A DNA stretch of 54,000 nt from Caulobacter sp. CCH9-E1 (GTDB lineage: Bacteria > Pseudomonadota > Alphaproteobacteria > Caulobacterales > Caulobacteraceae): positions 1 to 54,000 of the forward strand of contig NZ_LSJA01000125.1 in NCBI RefSeq assembly GCF_001556515.1, given 5' to 3'. The stretch's first letter is position 1. The number at the start of each line of letters is the position of its first letter. Of the stretch, positions 7,201 through 14,811 are shown piece by piece. The notes beneath the pieces were generated by a model. That model was not told the DNA's origin. It did no database searches and worked only from the letters and a program-made list of their open reading frames with translations. The translations under genes and the position numbers were made by a program.

Positions 7201-8633
7201 GTCGACTTGGCCCGGCCGCTGATCGTCGCGCCGGCGTCCTTGTCCAGCGCCAGGTAGACGGGCAGGGCCAGCAGGGTCACCAGGCCGATCGCCACGAACG
7301 GCAGCACGAAGCGATCCGGCGTCAGGGCGCCGTCCGATCCGCGCGCCACGTGCAGCATCACGCCGCCGAAGCTGACGCCCAGCGCCAGGCCGACCTGCTG
7401 GGTCACGGCCGACAGGGTCGAGGCGGCGGCCGTCTTGGTGTCGGGCACGTCGGCATAGGCGATGGTGTTGGCGGCGATGAACTGGTTGGAGCGGCAGAAG
7501 CCGCCCAGCAGCAGGGCCGTCATCATCACCACCATCGGCGTCTCGGGCGTGAAGAAGCCCGGCGCGGCCGTGAACAGCCCGGTGAGCGTGACGAACACCG
7601 CCAGCGAGGTCCTGAAGCCGAACCGACGCAGGCCGGCGGCCGCGAACGGACGCGCGATCAGCACGCCGACGCCCGTCGCCAGGGTGACGAAGCTGGCCTT
7701 CAGCGGACTCCACCCGAGGGCGACCTGCAGCAGCAGGGGCATCAGGAACGGGCTGGCGCCGATGCCTAGCCGCACCAGCGTGCCGCCCAGCAGGCTGGCC
7801 CGATAGGTCGGATAGCGCAGCAGCGACAGGTCCAGGATCGGCCGGCCGGTGCGCCGGCAGATCTTCAGATAGATGAGACCGCAGGCGAGTGAGACCGCCA
7901 GCAGGGCGATCTGGACCCAGGCGGGCAGCAGGCCGACGCCCGAGGTCTCGGCCACCACGACCAGACCGCTGATCGCCGCGGCGGAAAGCGCGAAGCCGAG
8001 GGTGTCGAACCGCCCGAGGTCCCGTTGGGGCTCGCTTCGCGGCACGAACCGCATGACCGCGATCGCGCCGAGCAGGCCGATCGGCAGGTTGATGTAGAAG
8101 ATCCAGGGCCACTCGGCGACGCTCAGCACCAGGCCGGCGATCGGCGGGCCGATCAGGGGACCGACCAGGGCGGGCATGGTGAACCAGCCCATGGCCGACA
8201 ACAGGCGCGCCTTGGGCGTGGCGCCGACCACGATCAGCCGCGCCACCGGCGTCATCATCGCCCCGCCCAGCCCTTGGATGATGCGCGAGGCGACCAGGGT
8301 CTCCAGATTGCGCGACAGGCCGCACAGCGCCGAGCCCAGCAGGAACACGACCATAGCCGACAGGAACACCCGCCGCGCGCCGAAACGCTCGGCCGCCCAG
8401 CCGCTGGCGGGGGTGAAGACGGCCAGGGCGAGAATGTAGGAGGTGAGCGCCAGCTTCAGATGGATCGGGTCCACCGAAAAGGCGCGGGCCAGGGTGGGGA
8501 GGGCGGTGGACAGCGCGGTGGAGTCGATGAACTCCATCAAGAGCGCGCTGGCGACGGCGATCGAGACCAGTCGGGTCGACAGCGGAGACGTCGCGGACTC
8601 TGACGCGTCAGGCTGTGTGGAGGGATCGGACAC
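7197..8633 (-). CDS. MFS drug exporter, DHA2 (EmrB/QacA-like) family
   Basis: 478-aa integral membrane protein with about 13-14 hydrophobic segments. TM1 carries FIDSTALSTALPTLARAF, the DHA2-type L-D-x-T-x-V-N-x-A-L-P motif. The TM2-TM3 loop has GWAAERFGARRVF (MFS motif A), and motif C-like glycine-rich stretches are in TM5 (PALVGPLIGPPIAG). Such proteins expel toxic cations and hydrophobic drugs by proton antiport. It lacks an adjacent EmrA-type adaptor, so it would act alone in the inner membrane. No regulator gene is adjacent, so control is unknown. Confidence 0.9.
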   Translation of the reverse strand: MSDPSTQPDASESATSPLSTRLVSIAVASALLMEFIDSTALSTALPTLARAFSVDPIHLKLALTSYILALAVFTPASGWAAERFGARRVFLSAMVVFLLGSALCGLSRNLETLVASRIIQGLGGAMMTPVARLIVVGATPKARLLSAMGWFTMPALVGPLIGPPIAGLVLSVAEWPWIFYINLPIGLLGAIAVMRFVPRSEPQRDLGRFDTLGFALSAAAISGLVVVAETSGVGLLPAWVQIALLAVSLACGLIYLKICRRTGRPILDLSLLRYPTYRASLLGGTLVRLGIGASPFLMPLLLQVALGWSPLKASFVTLATGVGVLIARPFAAAGLRRFGFRTSLAVFVTLTGLFTAAPGFFTPETPMVVMMTALLLGGFCRSNQFIAANTIAYADVPDTKTAAASTLSAVTQQVGLALGVSFGGVMLHVARGSDGALTPDRFVLPFVAIGLVTLLALPVYLALDKDAGATISGRAKST

Positions 8634-8682
8634 GCGGGCGTGTTACGCCCGTGCGGGACAGGGGTCCAGAGACCCGGAGGCC

Positions 8683-8829
8683 TCAGTGGCCGGGGCGGGG
8701 CTCGAAGGTGCGTTTTTCCTTCAGCTTCACGCAGGCCTTGTCCGGTGTCTGGCCGTGCTGAGGCTTGGGCTCGGCCTTGGGGAAGCAGACATTGGTCATC
8801 GGATTCTGGTTCTGAAAACCGCTGGTCAT
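8683..8829 (-). CDS. Small 48-aa hypothetical protein
   Basis: Short ORF found by reading the gap between the MFS and transglutaminase genes. Start ATG at 8829, stop TGA at 8685-8683. Upstream on the minus strand is GGGAG eight bases before the ATG, a good ribosome site. The product begins MTSGFQNQNPMTNVCFPK and ends KLKEKRTFEPRPGH. It has two cysteines, many Lys/Pro residues, no membrane segment and no recognisable domain. It lies 31 bp downstream of the transglutaminase gene on the same strand, so it may share that transcript. It could be a real small protein or chance; conservation in related genomes would decide. Confidence 0.5.
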   Translation of the reverse strand: MTSGFQNQNPMTNVCFPKAEPKPQHGQTPDKACVKLKEKRTFEPRPGH

Positions 8830-8860
8830 GACGTTTTCTCCCATATGCCGTTAACCTTTA

Positions 8861-9736
8861 TCACGCCGCGCGCCCGATTTCATCGATGAGTCGCACGTCC
8901 ACAGAGACTTGCAGGCGCGACTCGCCCGGGTCGCCGATGATCGCGCCCGAGACCGGCAGAGCCTGGGCCGGGGTCCGCGTCGCGGCCACGCGGATCAGGT
9001 CCGGCGACTCGGCCAGGCCATTGGTCGGATCGAACTCCAGCCAGCCGAGGTCCGGCAGGAAGACCTCGCACCAGGCGTGGGTCGCGCCCGCGCCGCGGAT
9101 CTGGGCGTTGGGCGAGTGGATGTAGCCGGTGGCGAATAGGGCGGCGTAGCCCAGGCGACGCAAACCCTCGACCATCAGCCAGGCCAGATCGCGGCAAGCG
9201 CCGCTACGCTTGCGCAGCGTCTCGACCGGCGTCTGGACGCCTTTTTCCTCGCGGCTCTGATAGTCGAACTGCTTGTGGATCAGGTCGTTGACCCGCAGCA
9301 GGAAGGCCAGCGCCGGTTCGTCCTTGTGGCTGGCCAGGCCGCGCAGCCAGCGCAGCAGCACCGCGTCGGGATCGTCGGTCACCGGGGCGATGAACGGCTC
9401 CAGCGTCGCGCGGTCCTCGCGCGAATAGACGATCGGCGTCAGGGTGTCGGGGTTTTCGATCCGCTGGGGGACCAAGGGCGCGGGATAACGGTCGATGACA
9501 AGCTCGCTGGCCACCCGCATGGCGTCGGCCTTGCCGTTCGGCTGGAACAGGCAAATGCAATTGCCGTTGGCGTCATAGCTCCAGCGGGTGTCGCCCGGCG
9601 GGAACAGGCGCAGCGACGCCTCGACGATGCGCAGGGCGTGACTGTCGCGCGGCCGGATCATCAGCCGCTGAGGGCCAAAGCTCACCGGTCGTTCGTAGTA
9701 GTACCGCGTCTCGTGCAGGATGCGCAGCCGTCCCAT
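8861..9736 (-). CDS. Transglutaminase-like cysteine protease-fold protein
   Basis: 291-aa protein with the bacterial transglutaminase-like N-terminal domain (RILHETRYYYERPVSFGPQRLMIRPRD, residues 4-30) followed by a transglutaminase core. The catalytic triad is visible: Cys in RKRSGACRDLAWLMVEG (about residue 180), His in RGAGATHAWCEVFLP (about 220) and Asp in LEFDPTNGLAE (about 235). Enzymes of this type act as peptidases or amidases in the cytoplasm, often next to circularly permuted ATP-grasp partners, none of which is here. It follows the TetR gene by 45 bp in the same direction, and a 48-aa ORF follows it. Confidence 0.88.
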   Translation of the reverse strand: MGRLRILHETRYYYERPVSFGPQRLMIRPRDSHALRIVEASLRLFPPGDTRWSYDANGNCICLFQPNGKADAMRVASELVIDRYPAPLVPQRIENPDTLTPIVYSREDRATLEPFIAPVTDDPDAVLLRWLRGLASHKDEPALAFLLRVNDLIHKQFDYQSREEKGVQTPVETLRKRSGACRDLAWLMVEGLRRLGYAALFATGYIHSPNAQIRGAGATHAWCEVFLPDLGWLEFDPTNGLAESPDLIRVAATRTPAQALPVSGAIIGDPGESRLQVSVDVRLIDEIGRAA

Positions 9737-9739
9737 GTC

Positions 9740-9770
9740 GAACCCAAAAGCACGACCGAGACTTGGGTTC
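9740..9770. promoter_or_regulatory. Inverted repeat just before the transglutaminase start
   Basis: GAACCCAA (9740-9747) and TTGGGTTC (9763-9770) form a perfect 8-bp inverted repeat with a 15-nt loop. It lies between the TetR stop (9782) and the transglutaminase ATG (9736), covering the place where a ribosome site should be. It could be an RNA hairpin controlling translation or an operator. No Shine-Dalgarno sequence is otherwise visible. Confidence 0.4.
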
Positions 9771-9781
9771 CCGCGGAACGC

Positions 9782-10450
9782 TTAGGCGCGGAAGCCGGCC
9801 TCGGCGAAGTTGAGCATCCGCTCCAGCAGGGCGGACACGTCGGCTTCGCTGGTCTGGCCTTCCGACAGCACGTTCAGCCGGTCGAACTCGGCGAAGCGGT
9901 TGTTGTGCAGCATGCCCAGCGTGAAGTGCAGGCGCCAGTAGACTTCTTCCGGCGACAGGTCGGGGCGCGCGCGCAGCAGGGCGTCGGAGAAGCGGCGCAG
10001 GTGCGAGACATCGGTCTTCAGCACCTGGCGGATCTCGTCGGTGCCCTCGCTGCGGGCGCGGATCAGGAACTGCAGCGAGATGCGGCGCTCGTGCTCGGGC
10101 GCCAGCCAGCGCAGGGGCGGGGTCAGCAGGGCGGCCAGGATCTCGCGCAGCGGCGGCGCGCCGGCGTTCCGGTCGTTGGCCTCGTGCAGCATCTTGGCCC
10201 GCTCGCGGTTGAGCTCGGCCGTGCGCCGCTTGAAGATCTCGAACAGCAACGCGTCCTTGGAGCCGAAGTGATAGTTCACGGAGGCCAGGTTGACGCCGGC
10301 GGCGGCGGTGATGTCGCGCACCGACACGTTCTGGAAGCCGTGCAAAGCGAACAGACGCTCGGCGGCGACGAACACCAGGTTCTTGGTGGCGGCTTCGGTC
10401 TCCGCGCCCTCGGTTTCGACGGAGGCGGCGGCGTCGGTCGTCGGACTCAC
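9782..10450 (-). CDS. TetR/AcrR-family transcriptional repressor
   Basis: 222-aa regulator with an N-terminal TetR helix-turn-helix at about residues 25-75 (FVAAERLFALHGFQNVSVRDITAAAGVNLASVNYHFGSKDALL) and a helical ligand-binding C-terminal domain containing ARPDLSPEEVYWRLHFTLGMLHN. The first 20 residues are an Ala/Glu/Thr-rich extension. The start is a GTG with AGGGG eight bases upstream. It precedes the transglutaminase on the same strand and follows the glycosyltransferase gene by 83 bp. Targets are unknown; there is no exporter directly beside it. Confidence 0.88.
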   Translation of the reverse strand: MSPTTDAAASVETEGAETEAATKNLVFVAAERLFALHGFQNVSVRDITAAAGVNLASVNYHFGSKDALLFEIFKRRTAELNRERAKMLHEANDRNAGAPPLREILAALLTPPLRWLAPEHERRISLQFLIRARSEGTDEIRQVLKTDVSHLRRFSDALLRARPDLSPEEVYWRLHFTLGMLHNNRFAEFDRLNVLSEGQTSEADVSALLERMLNFAEAGFRA

Positions 10451-10533
10451 TACATATTCCCCTTTACCCGTGGGGAAGTCTTACGACCGTTCGAATTTGG
10501 CGCAAGCGTCAAGATCGTTCAGTACAATGCAAA

Positions 10534-11523
10534 TTACGCCGAAGGGGCGCCGGAGATCGACCTTTCCGCCAAGGCTGGCCGCAGGCGTTCGGCCGGGCGA
10601 CCCATCCGGCCGCGCCGCAGCTGGCGCAACAGCGGACGAGCGACGGCGGTGAACAGGATCAACGGGGCCAGCGCCAGGGCCAGCGCCTTGCGCCGTTTCC
10701 GATCCGCGCGCTTGAGGAAGTAGCGCACCAGCCCTCGGCCCTTGTGCCATTCGATCACCAGCGGGCTCTCGCGGCTGGTGGAGCCGACGTGGACGATGTG
10801 GGCGTTCGGCTGGAACAGCACGCTGCCGCCCTGGCGTCGCGCCCGCCAGCACAGGTCGATGTCCTCGACGTGCAGGAAATAGCCCTCGTCGAAGCCGCCC
10901 AGCGTCTGGAAGTCCGCCGCCGACATATGGAAGCAGGCCCCGGAGATCGTAGGGGTGTCCACCGGGTAGGGCGGCGGGGGCTCACCCTCCCGGTGGATCT
11001 CGAAGCGGCGCAGCGGGGGCAGTAAGGCGCTGAGCTTCGAGAGGCTAAGCAGGGTCGTGACGGGCGTGATCTCGCCGCGCCGCGCGCCCCGCTGTTCGGT
11101 TCCGTCGGTGTTGAAGACCCGGGCGCCGATCACGCACGGCGAGGGCCGGTCGCGGGCGGCGTCCAGCAGCGCCGCGATGGCCCCGGGGGTCAGGAAGGCG
11201 TCGGGATTGAGGAAGACCAGGGCGTCGCCCTTGGCGCTGGTCGCGCCGAGGTTGGCCGCGCGGGCGAAGCCGATGTTGCCCAGGCCTTGCAGCAGCCGCA
11301 CGCGTGGCTCGCGCCGGGCCAGCTCGCGCAGCCAGGCCGCGTCCGCCAGCGACGAGCCGTTGTCGACGATGACGAACTCGTCCGCGGCGGGGTCGGCCAG
11401 CACGCGTCGGACGCTTTCCATCAGCGCGGGGCCGGTCATGTACACCACCATGATGACCGACACGCGCGGACGCGCCTTCGATGAGGCGGCGCGGGCGTGT
11501 TCGGGATCAATGGCGATGTACAT
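10534..11523 (-). CDS. Family 2 glycosyltransferase (rhamnosyltransferase-like)
   Basis: 329-aa GT-A fold enzyme. The nucleotide-sugar binding core begins at VSVIMVVYMTGPALMESVRRVL and EFVIVDNGSS (about residues 22-58). The metal site is in GDALVFLNPDAFLTPGA (about 115-130) and the acceptor motif is GGFDEGYFLHVEDIDLCWRARRQGG (about 215-240), the ED-x-D-x-C-x-R signature of WbbL/RfbF-type rhamnosyltransferases. The basic C-terminus (KRADRKRRKALA) followed by a hydrophobic helix may associate with the membrane. It probably adds a deoxyhexose to O-antigen or capsule. It is transcribed divergently from an XRE regulator whose candidate operator lies in the shared promoter region. Confidence 0.88.
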   Translation of the reverse strand: MYIAIDPEHARAASSKARPRVSVIMVVYMTGPALMESVRRVLADPAADEFVIVDNGSSLADAAWLRELARREPRVRLLQGLGNIGFARAANLGATSAKGDALVFLNPDAFLTPGAIAALLDAARDRPSPCVIGARVFNTDGTEQRGARRGEITPVTTLLSLSKLSALLPPLRRFEIHREGEPPPPYPVDTPTISGACFHMSAADFQTLGGFDEGYFLHVEDIDLCWRARRQGGSVLFQPNAHIVHVGSTSRESPLVIEWHKGRGLVRYFLKRADRKRRKALALALAPLILFTAVARPLLRQLRRGRMGRPAERLRPALAERSISGAPSA

Positions 11524-11544
11524 GCGCTCACTGCGTTCAAAATA

Positions 11545-11617
11545 GTTGCGTTAAAACTGTAGTCGCTGGATAAGCAACCCGCAAGAGGCTGAGCGTCCAT
11601 CGCAACAGGTTGTTGCG
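11545..11617. promoter_or_regulatory. Candidate XRE operator sites between glycosyltransferase and XRE genes
   Basis: The 155-bp divergent gap holds CGCAACA-GGT-TGTTGCG (11601-11617), a perfect 7-bp inverted repeat, and further GTTGCGTT half-sites at 11545 and 11612. The repeated GTTGCG word on both sides suggests an autoregulatory operator for the XRE regulator that could also touch the glycosyltransferase promoter. Binding is inference. Confidence 0.5.
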
Positions 11618-11678
11618 TTTTTATGCAATGTGTAACAACTAGGGAGCGCTCGCTGGGGAGCGCTGAAACGGCTTTGCG

Positions 11679-12026
11679 ATGTCACGAACGGCGATGAATC
11701 CCGCCAAGGCGGCGCTGACCAAGTCCCTCCGACGCGAAGCTGGGCGTTGGTTGAAGACCGCGCGTGAGGCCGCGGGTTTGACTCAGGCCGAACTGGCCGA
11801 GCGGACCGGACTGCGCTACTACACGTTTGTATCCCAGGTTGAGAACGGCCTGGGGCGCGTGCCGATCGAGGCCCAGGCCGTCTGGGCTGAAAGCCTCGGT
11901 CTGGATCCAAGCCAATTCGCCCGTACTCTGCTGCGCTATTATGAGCCCGAGCTTCACCGACTGCTGTTCGAAGGCGCCGCCGACGCGGACGCGCCGGTCG
12001 TCGTTGAGCGGGCGGCGCAAGGCTGA
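11679..12026 (+). CDS. XRE-family helix-turn-helix regulator
   Basis: 115-aa protein with a Cro/CI-type helix-turn-helix in the middle (about residues 25-75: LKTAREAAGLTQAELAERTGLRYYTFVSQVENGLGRVP), followed by a short helical region SLGLDPSQFARTLLRYYEPELHRLLF that may dimerise. It is 11 bp upstream of the RTX-like gene and surely cotranscribed with it. No strong Shine-Dalgarno sequence is seen before the ATG, and a second in-frame ATG is five codons in. It probably controls its own operon and perhaps the divergent glycosyltransferase, given the palindrome at 11601. Confidence 0.85.
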   Translation: MSRTAMNPAKAALTKSLRREAGRWLKTAREAAGLTQAELAERTGLRYYTFVSQVENGLGRVPIEAQAVWAESLGLDPSQFARTLLRYYEPELHRLLFEGAADADAPVVVERAAQG

Positions 12027-12037
12027 CGAGCGCCGCG

Positions 12038-13435
12038 ATGGGTGAAGTCCTCGCCTTCGCGCCCCGGCCCCCGGCCGGAGACTGGACCGCCAGCGAGCGG
12101 GGCCTGTTGCTGCTGCTCACCCAGCATCTCGAAAAGAGCTATGGCGAGATCGACGCCATCTTCGGCCAGACCGACTCTGGCGATCCCTGGTACGTCGTGA
12201 CCGACGCCAATCAGGACGTGCTGGTTCACGTGGCTAGGATCGACGGCCAGTTCGTCGTCCATGACGCCGCCGTCGACATGTTCCACCAGGTCGGCAGCCT
12301 GTGGAGCGCGCTGCGCCAGATGCTGGCCTCGGGCGCGTCCGAGGAGCCGGCGGGCGTGGTCGTGTCGTTCAACCCCGCCAGCCGCGAGGCGCAGTCCTTC
12401 CTGTCGCTGGTCATCGCGGTCGGTCTCTACCTTGAACTTCGCGACGCGGGTTTTGGCGAAATCTCCCGTCTCGACTTCGGCGGCCTGCCGCGCAGCGGGG
12501 ACCTGGCGGTCGATGGCGTGGCGTCCAAGCTGATCGCCGCCCTCAATTTCGATCCCGACCGGATCGAGAGCCGCGGCGCGCCGCAGGCCGCGCCGGCGAA
12601 CGAGAATGGGGCCCAGCCCGCCATCAAGCCCGAAGGCGCCAAGGCGGCGGCGATCGAAACGCCTTGGGCCGCCTTGACCGGACTCACCGTGAGCAAGGCG
12701 GCGCACGCCGAGACGATCGCGATCGCGCCGCCGCCCTCGCAGCCTCCCGCCCAGCTCCAACAAACCGACGCTTCCAAGACCGCGGAGGCCGGCGGCACGC
12801 AAGGTTTCGCCGGGACGGCGTCGGTGATCAACGGCACCCCTGGCGACGACAACATCGTCGGCACGGCGGGCGCCGACGTGATCCGCGCCGGCGCCGGGGA
12901 TGACCATATCGACGGCGGCGGCGCGCGTAGCGGGATCGATCGCATCGATGGCGGCGCCGGAGACGATGGCATCGTCATGAACGCCCGCGTGGTGGCCAGC
13001 GGCGGGACCGGAGCGGACACCTTCCTGATCTCGGCCAAGGCGCCGACGAACAAGGCCGAGGCTCTTTTGGGCGTGGTTCTCGACTACGCCGCCGCGCAGG
13101 GCGATCATCTCGCCGTGCTGGGCAAGGGGCAGCTCACCGTTGTCAGCGCGACGGCGGTCAGCAACGTGCTGAGCGCTCAGGAAAGCGCGCTCGCCGAATC
13201 GACGGCGCACCTGGTGACCGACGTCACGCGTACGGTGGCGGGCGCGCGCGTGGGCTTCGACATCGATGGCGACGGGCGCGAGGACGTCTTCATCCTGCTG
13301 GGCGGCGCCAACACCGCGACCTTCCGCATCGGAACCACGATCGACGCCGACCACGCCGCCGCGCCGACCGTCTCGGTGGTGGGCCAGCCCGCGATCGACG
13401 CTAATTTCTTCGGCGAGCCCGCGCCGTCGCGGTAG
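12038..13435 (+). CDS. Large protein with RTX-type calcium-binding repeats
   Basis: 465-aa product. Residues 1-170 are an unrecognised globular region (LLLLLTQHLEKSYGEIDAIFGQTDSGDPWYVVTDANQDVLVHVARIDGQFVVHDAAVDMF) with no signal peptide. Residues 180-260 are Ala/Pro-rich and disordered. Residues about 265-310 hold RTX nonapeptide-like repeats (TPGDDNIVGTAGADVIRAGAGDD, then DRIDGGAGDDGI). The C-terminus contains a DIDGDGREDVFILLGG calcium-loop-like stretch. RTX proteins without a signal peptide usually leave by type I secretion using a C-terminal signal. No ABC exporter lies in the window. It is cotranscribed with the XRE regulator. Function unknown; the N-terminal part may be the functional head. 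Confidence 0.75.
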   Translation: MGEVLAFAPRPPAGDWTASERGLLLLLTQHLEKSYGEIDAIFGQTDSGDPWYVVTDANQDVLVHVARIDGQFVVHDAAVDMFHQVGSLWSALRQMLASGASEEPAGVVVSFNPASREAQSFLSLVIAVGLYLELRDAGFGEISRLDFGGLPRSGDLAVDGVASKLIAALNFDPDRIESRGAPQAAPANENGAQPAIKPEGAKAAAIETPWAALTGLTVSKAAHAETIAIAPPPSQPPAQLQQTDASKTAEAGGTQGFAGTASVINGTPGDDNIVGTAGADVIRAGAGDDHIDGGGARSGIDRIDGGAGDDGIVMNARVVASGGTGADTFLISAKAPTNKAEALLGVVLDYAAAQGDHLAVLGKGQLTVVSATAVSNVLSAQESALAESTAHLVTDVTRTVAGARVGFDIDGDGREDVFILLGGANTATFRIGTTIDADHAAAPTVSVVGQPAIDANFFGEPAPSR

Positions 13436-13441
13436 GGCGCC

Positions 13442-14620
13442 TTAGCCGCGCACCAGCTCGCGCATGGCCTTGTCCAGGCCTTCCAGGGTCAGCGGATACA
13501 TGCGGTCGGACAGGATCTGCTTCATCACGCCGATCGACTGGGTGTAGTCCCAGTGCCGCTCGGGCGTCGGGTTCAGCCAGACGCAGCTCTGGTAGATGTC
13601 GGTGACCCGCTGCATCCAGATCGCGCCGGGCTCCTCGTTCCAGTGCTCTACGCTGCCGCCCGGATAGGTGATTTCGTAGGGGCTCATGGTCGCGTCGCCG
13701 ACGAAGATCACCTTGTAGTCGGCCGGGAACTTGTGGAGCACGTCGAAGGTCGGGATCTTCTCGGTGTGGCGGCGCTTGTTGTCCTTCCAGACCGTCTCGT
13801 AGAGACAGTTGTGGAAGTAGTAGAACTCCAGGTTCTTGAACTCGGTCTTGGCGGCGCTGAACAGCTCCTCGCAGAGCTTGATGTGGCCGTCCATCGAGCC
13901 GCCGATGTCGAAGAAGATCAGCACCTTGATGGCGTTGCGGCGCTCGGGGCGCAGCTGGATGTCGAGATAGCCCTTCTCGGCCGTGCCCTTGATCGTACCG
14001 GGCAGGTCCAGCTCCTCGGCCGCGCCGGTGCGGGCGAACTTGCGCAGGCGCCGCAGGGCGACCTTGATGTTGCGGGTGCCCAGTTCGACGCTGTCGTCGA
14101 GGTTCTTGTACTCGCGCTTGTCCCAGACCTTCACCGCGCGGCCATGGCGGCTCTTGTCCTGGCCGATCCGCACGCCCTCGGGATTGTAGCCGTTATTGCC
14201 GAACGGCGAGGTCCCGCCCGAGCCGATCATCTTGTTGCCGCCCTCGTGGCGCTTCTTCTGCTCGCGCAGGCGCTCCTGCAGGGTCTCCATCAGCTTCTCG
14301 AAGCCGCCCATGGCCTCGATCTGGGCCTTCTCCTCGTCGGTGAGGAATTTCTCGGTGAGGGCTTTCAGCCACTCCTCGGGGATGTCGGCGGTGAGCCCCT
14401 CGTTGACGGTCTCCAGGCCCTTGAAGACGTGGCCGAACACGCGGTCGAACTTGTCGAGGTTCTTCTCGTCCTTCACCAGGCTGGCGCGCGACAGAAAGTA
14501 GAAGTCCTCGACCGTGCGGTCGATCACGTCCTTGTCGAGGGCCTCCATCAGCAGGAGGTACTCGCGCAAGGACACGGGAACCTTGGCCTGGCGGAGCTCG
14601 GAGAAGAAGCGGAGGAACAT
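13442..14620 (-). CDS. VWA-domain (CoxE-like) protein
   Basis: 392-aa cytoplasmic protein. Residues 1-200 are helical and charged (FSELRQAKVPVSLREYLLLMEALDK is the typical CoxE-like opening). Residues about 225-390 form a von Willebrand A domain starting IKVLIFFDIGGSMDGHIK. The metal-ion site normally reads D-x-S-x-S; here it is D-I-G-G-S, so the first serine is glycine. FVGDATMSPYE provides the later acidic residue. CoxE/VWA proteins usually work beside a MoxR-type AAA ATPase as chaperones or metal-insertion factors; no such ATPase is beside it. It converges on the RTX gene with a 6-bp gap. Confidence 0.82.
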   Translation of the reverse strand: MFLRFFSELRQAKVPVSLREYLLLMEALDKDVIDRTVEDFYFLSRASLVKDEKNLDKFDRVFGHVFKGLETVNEGLTADIPEEWLKALTEKFLTDEEKAQIEAMGGFEKLMETLQERLREQKKRHEGGNKMIGSGGTSPFGNNGYNPEGVRIGQDKSRHGRAVKVWDKREYKNLDDSVELGTRNIKVALRRLRKFARTGAAEELDLPGTIKGTAEKGYLDIQLRPERRNAIKVLIFFDIGGSMDGHIKLCEELFSAAKTEFKNLEFYYFHNCLYETVWKDNKRRHTEKIPTFDVLHKFPADYKVIFVGDATMSPYEITYPGGSVEHWNEEPGAIWMQRVTDIYQSCVWLNPTPERHWDYTQSIGVMKQILSDRMYPLTLEGLDKAMRELVRG

Positions 14621-14682
14621 CGGCGCGGCTTTCGAACGGTTGTTCGGATTGTGCTGTGTTCCGAAGGCGGACGCAATCCAAT

Positions 14683-14796
14683 CCTCCCCCTAGTGGGGGA
14701 GGTGGCCCGAAGGGCCGGAGGGGGAAGTCCGGCTGACCTTGCCGCTTCCCCCTCCGTCGTCTCTTCGAGCCGACACCTCCCCCGCTAGGGGGGAGG
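14683..14796. repeat. 114-bp double-hairpin repeat, copy 4
   Basis: Complete but more divergent copy. Left hairpin CCTCCCCC-TAGT-GGGGGAGG (14683-14702), right hairpin CCTCCCCC...GGGGGAGG (14776-14796), inner blocks GGGCCGGAGGGGGAAG and CTTCCCCCTCC. It has exactly the same 114-bp length as copies 2 and 3. It starts 15 bp past the stop codon of the GNAT gene and lies 62 bp upstream of the VWA gene start. Confidence 0.88.
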
Positions 14797-14811
14797 ATTT
14801 TGAAAAACTCC

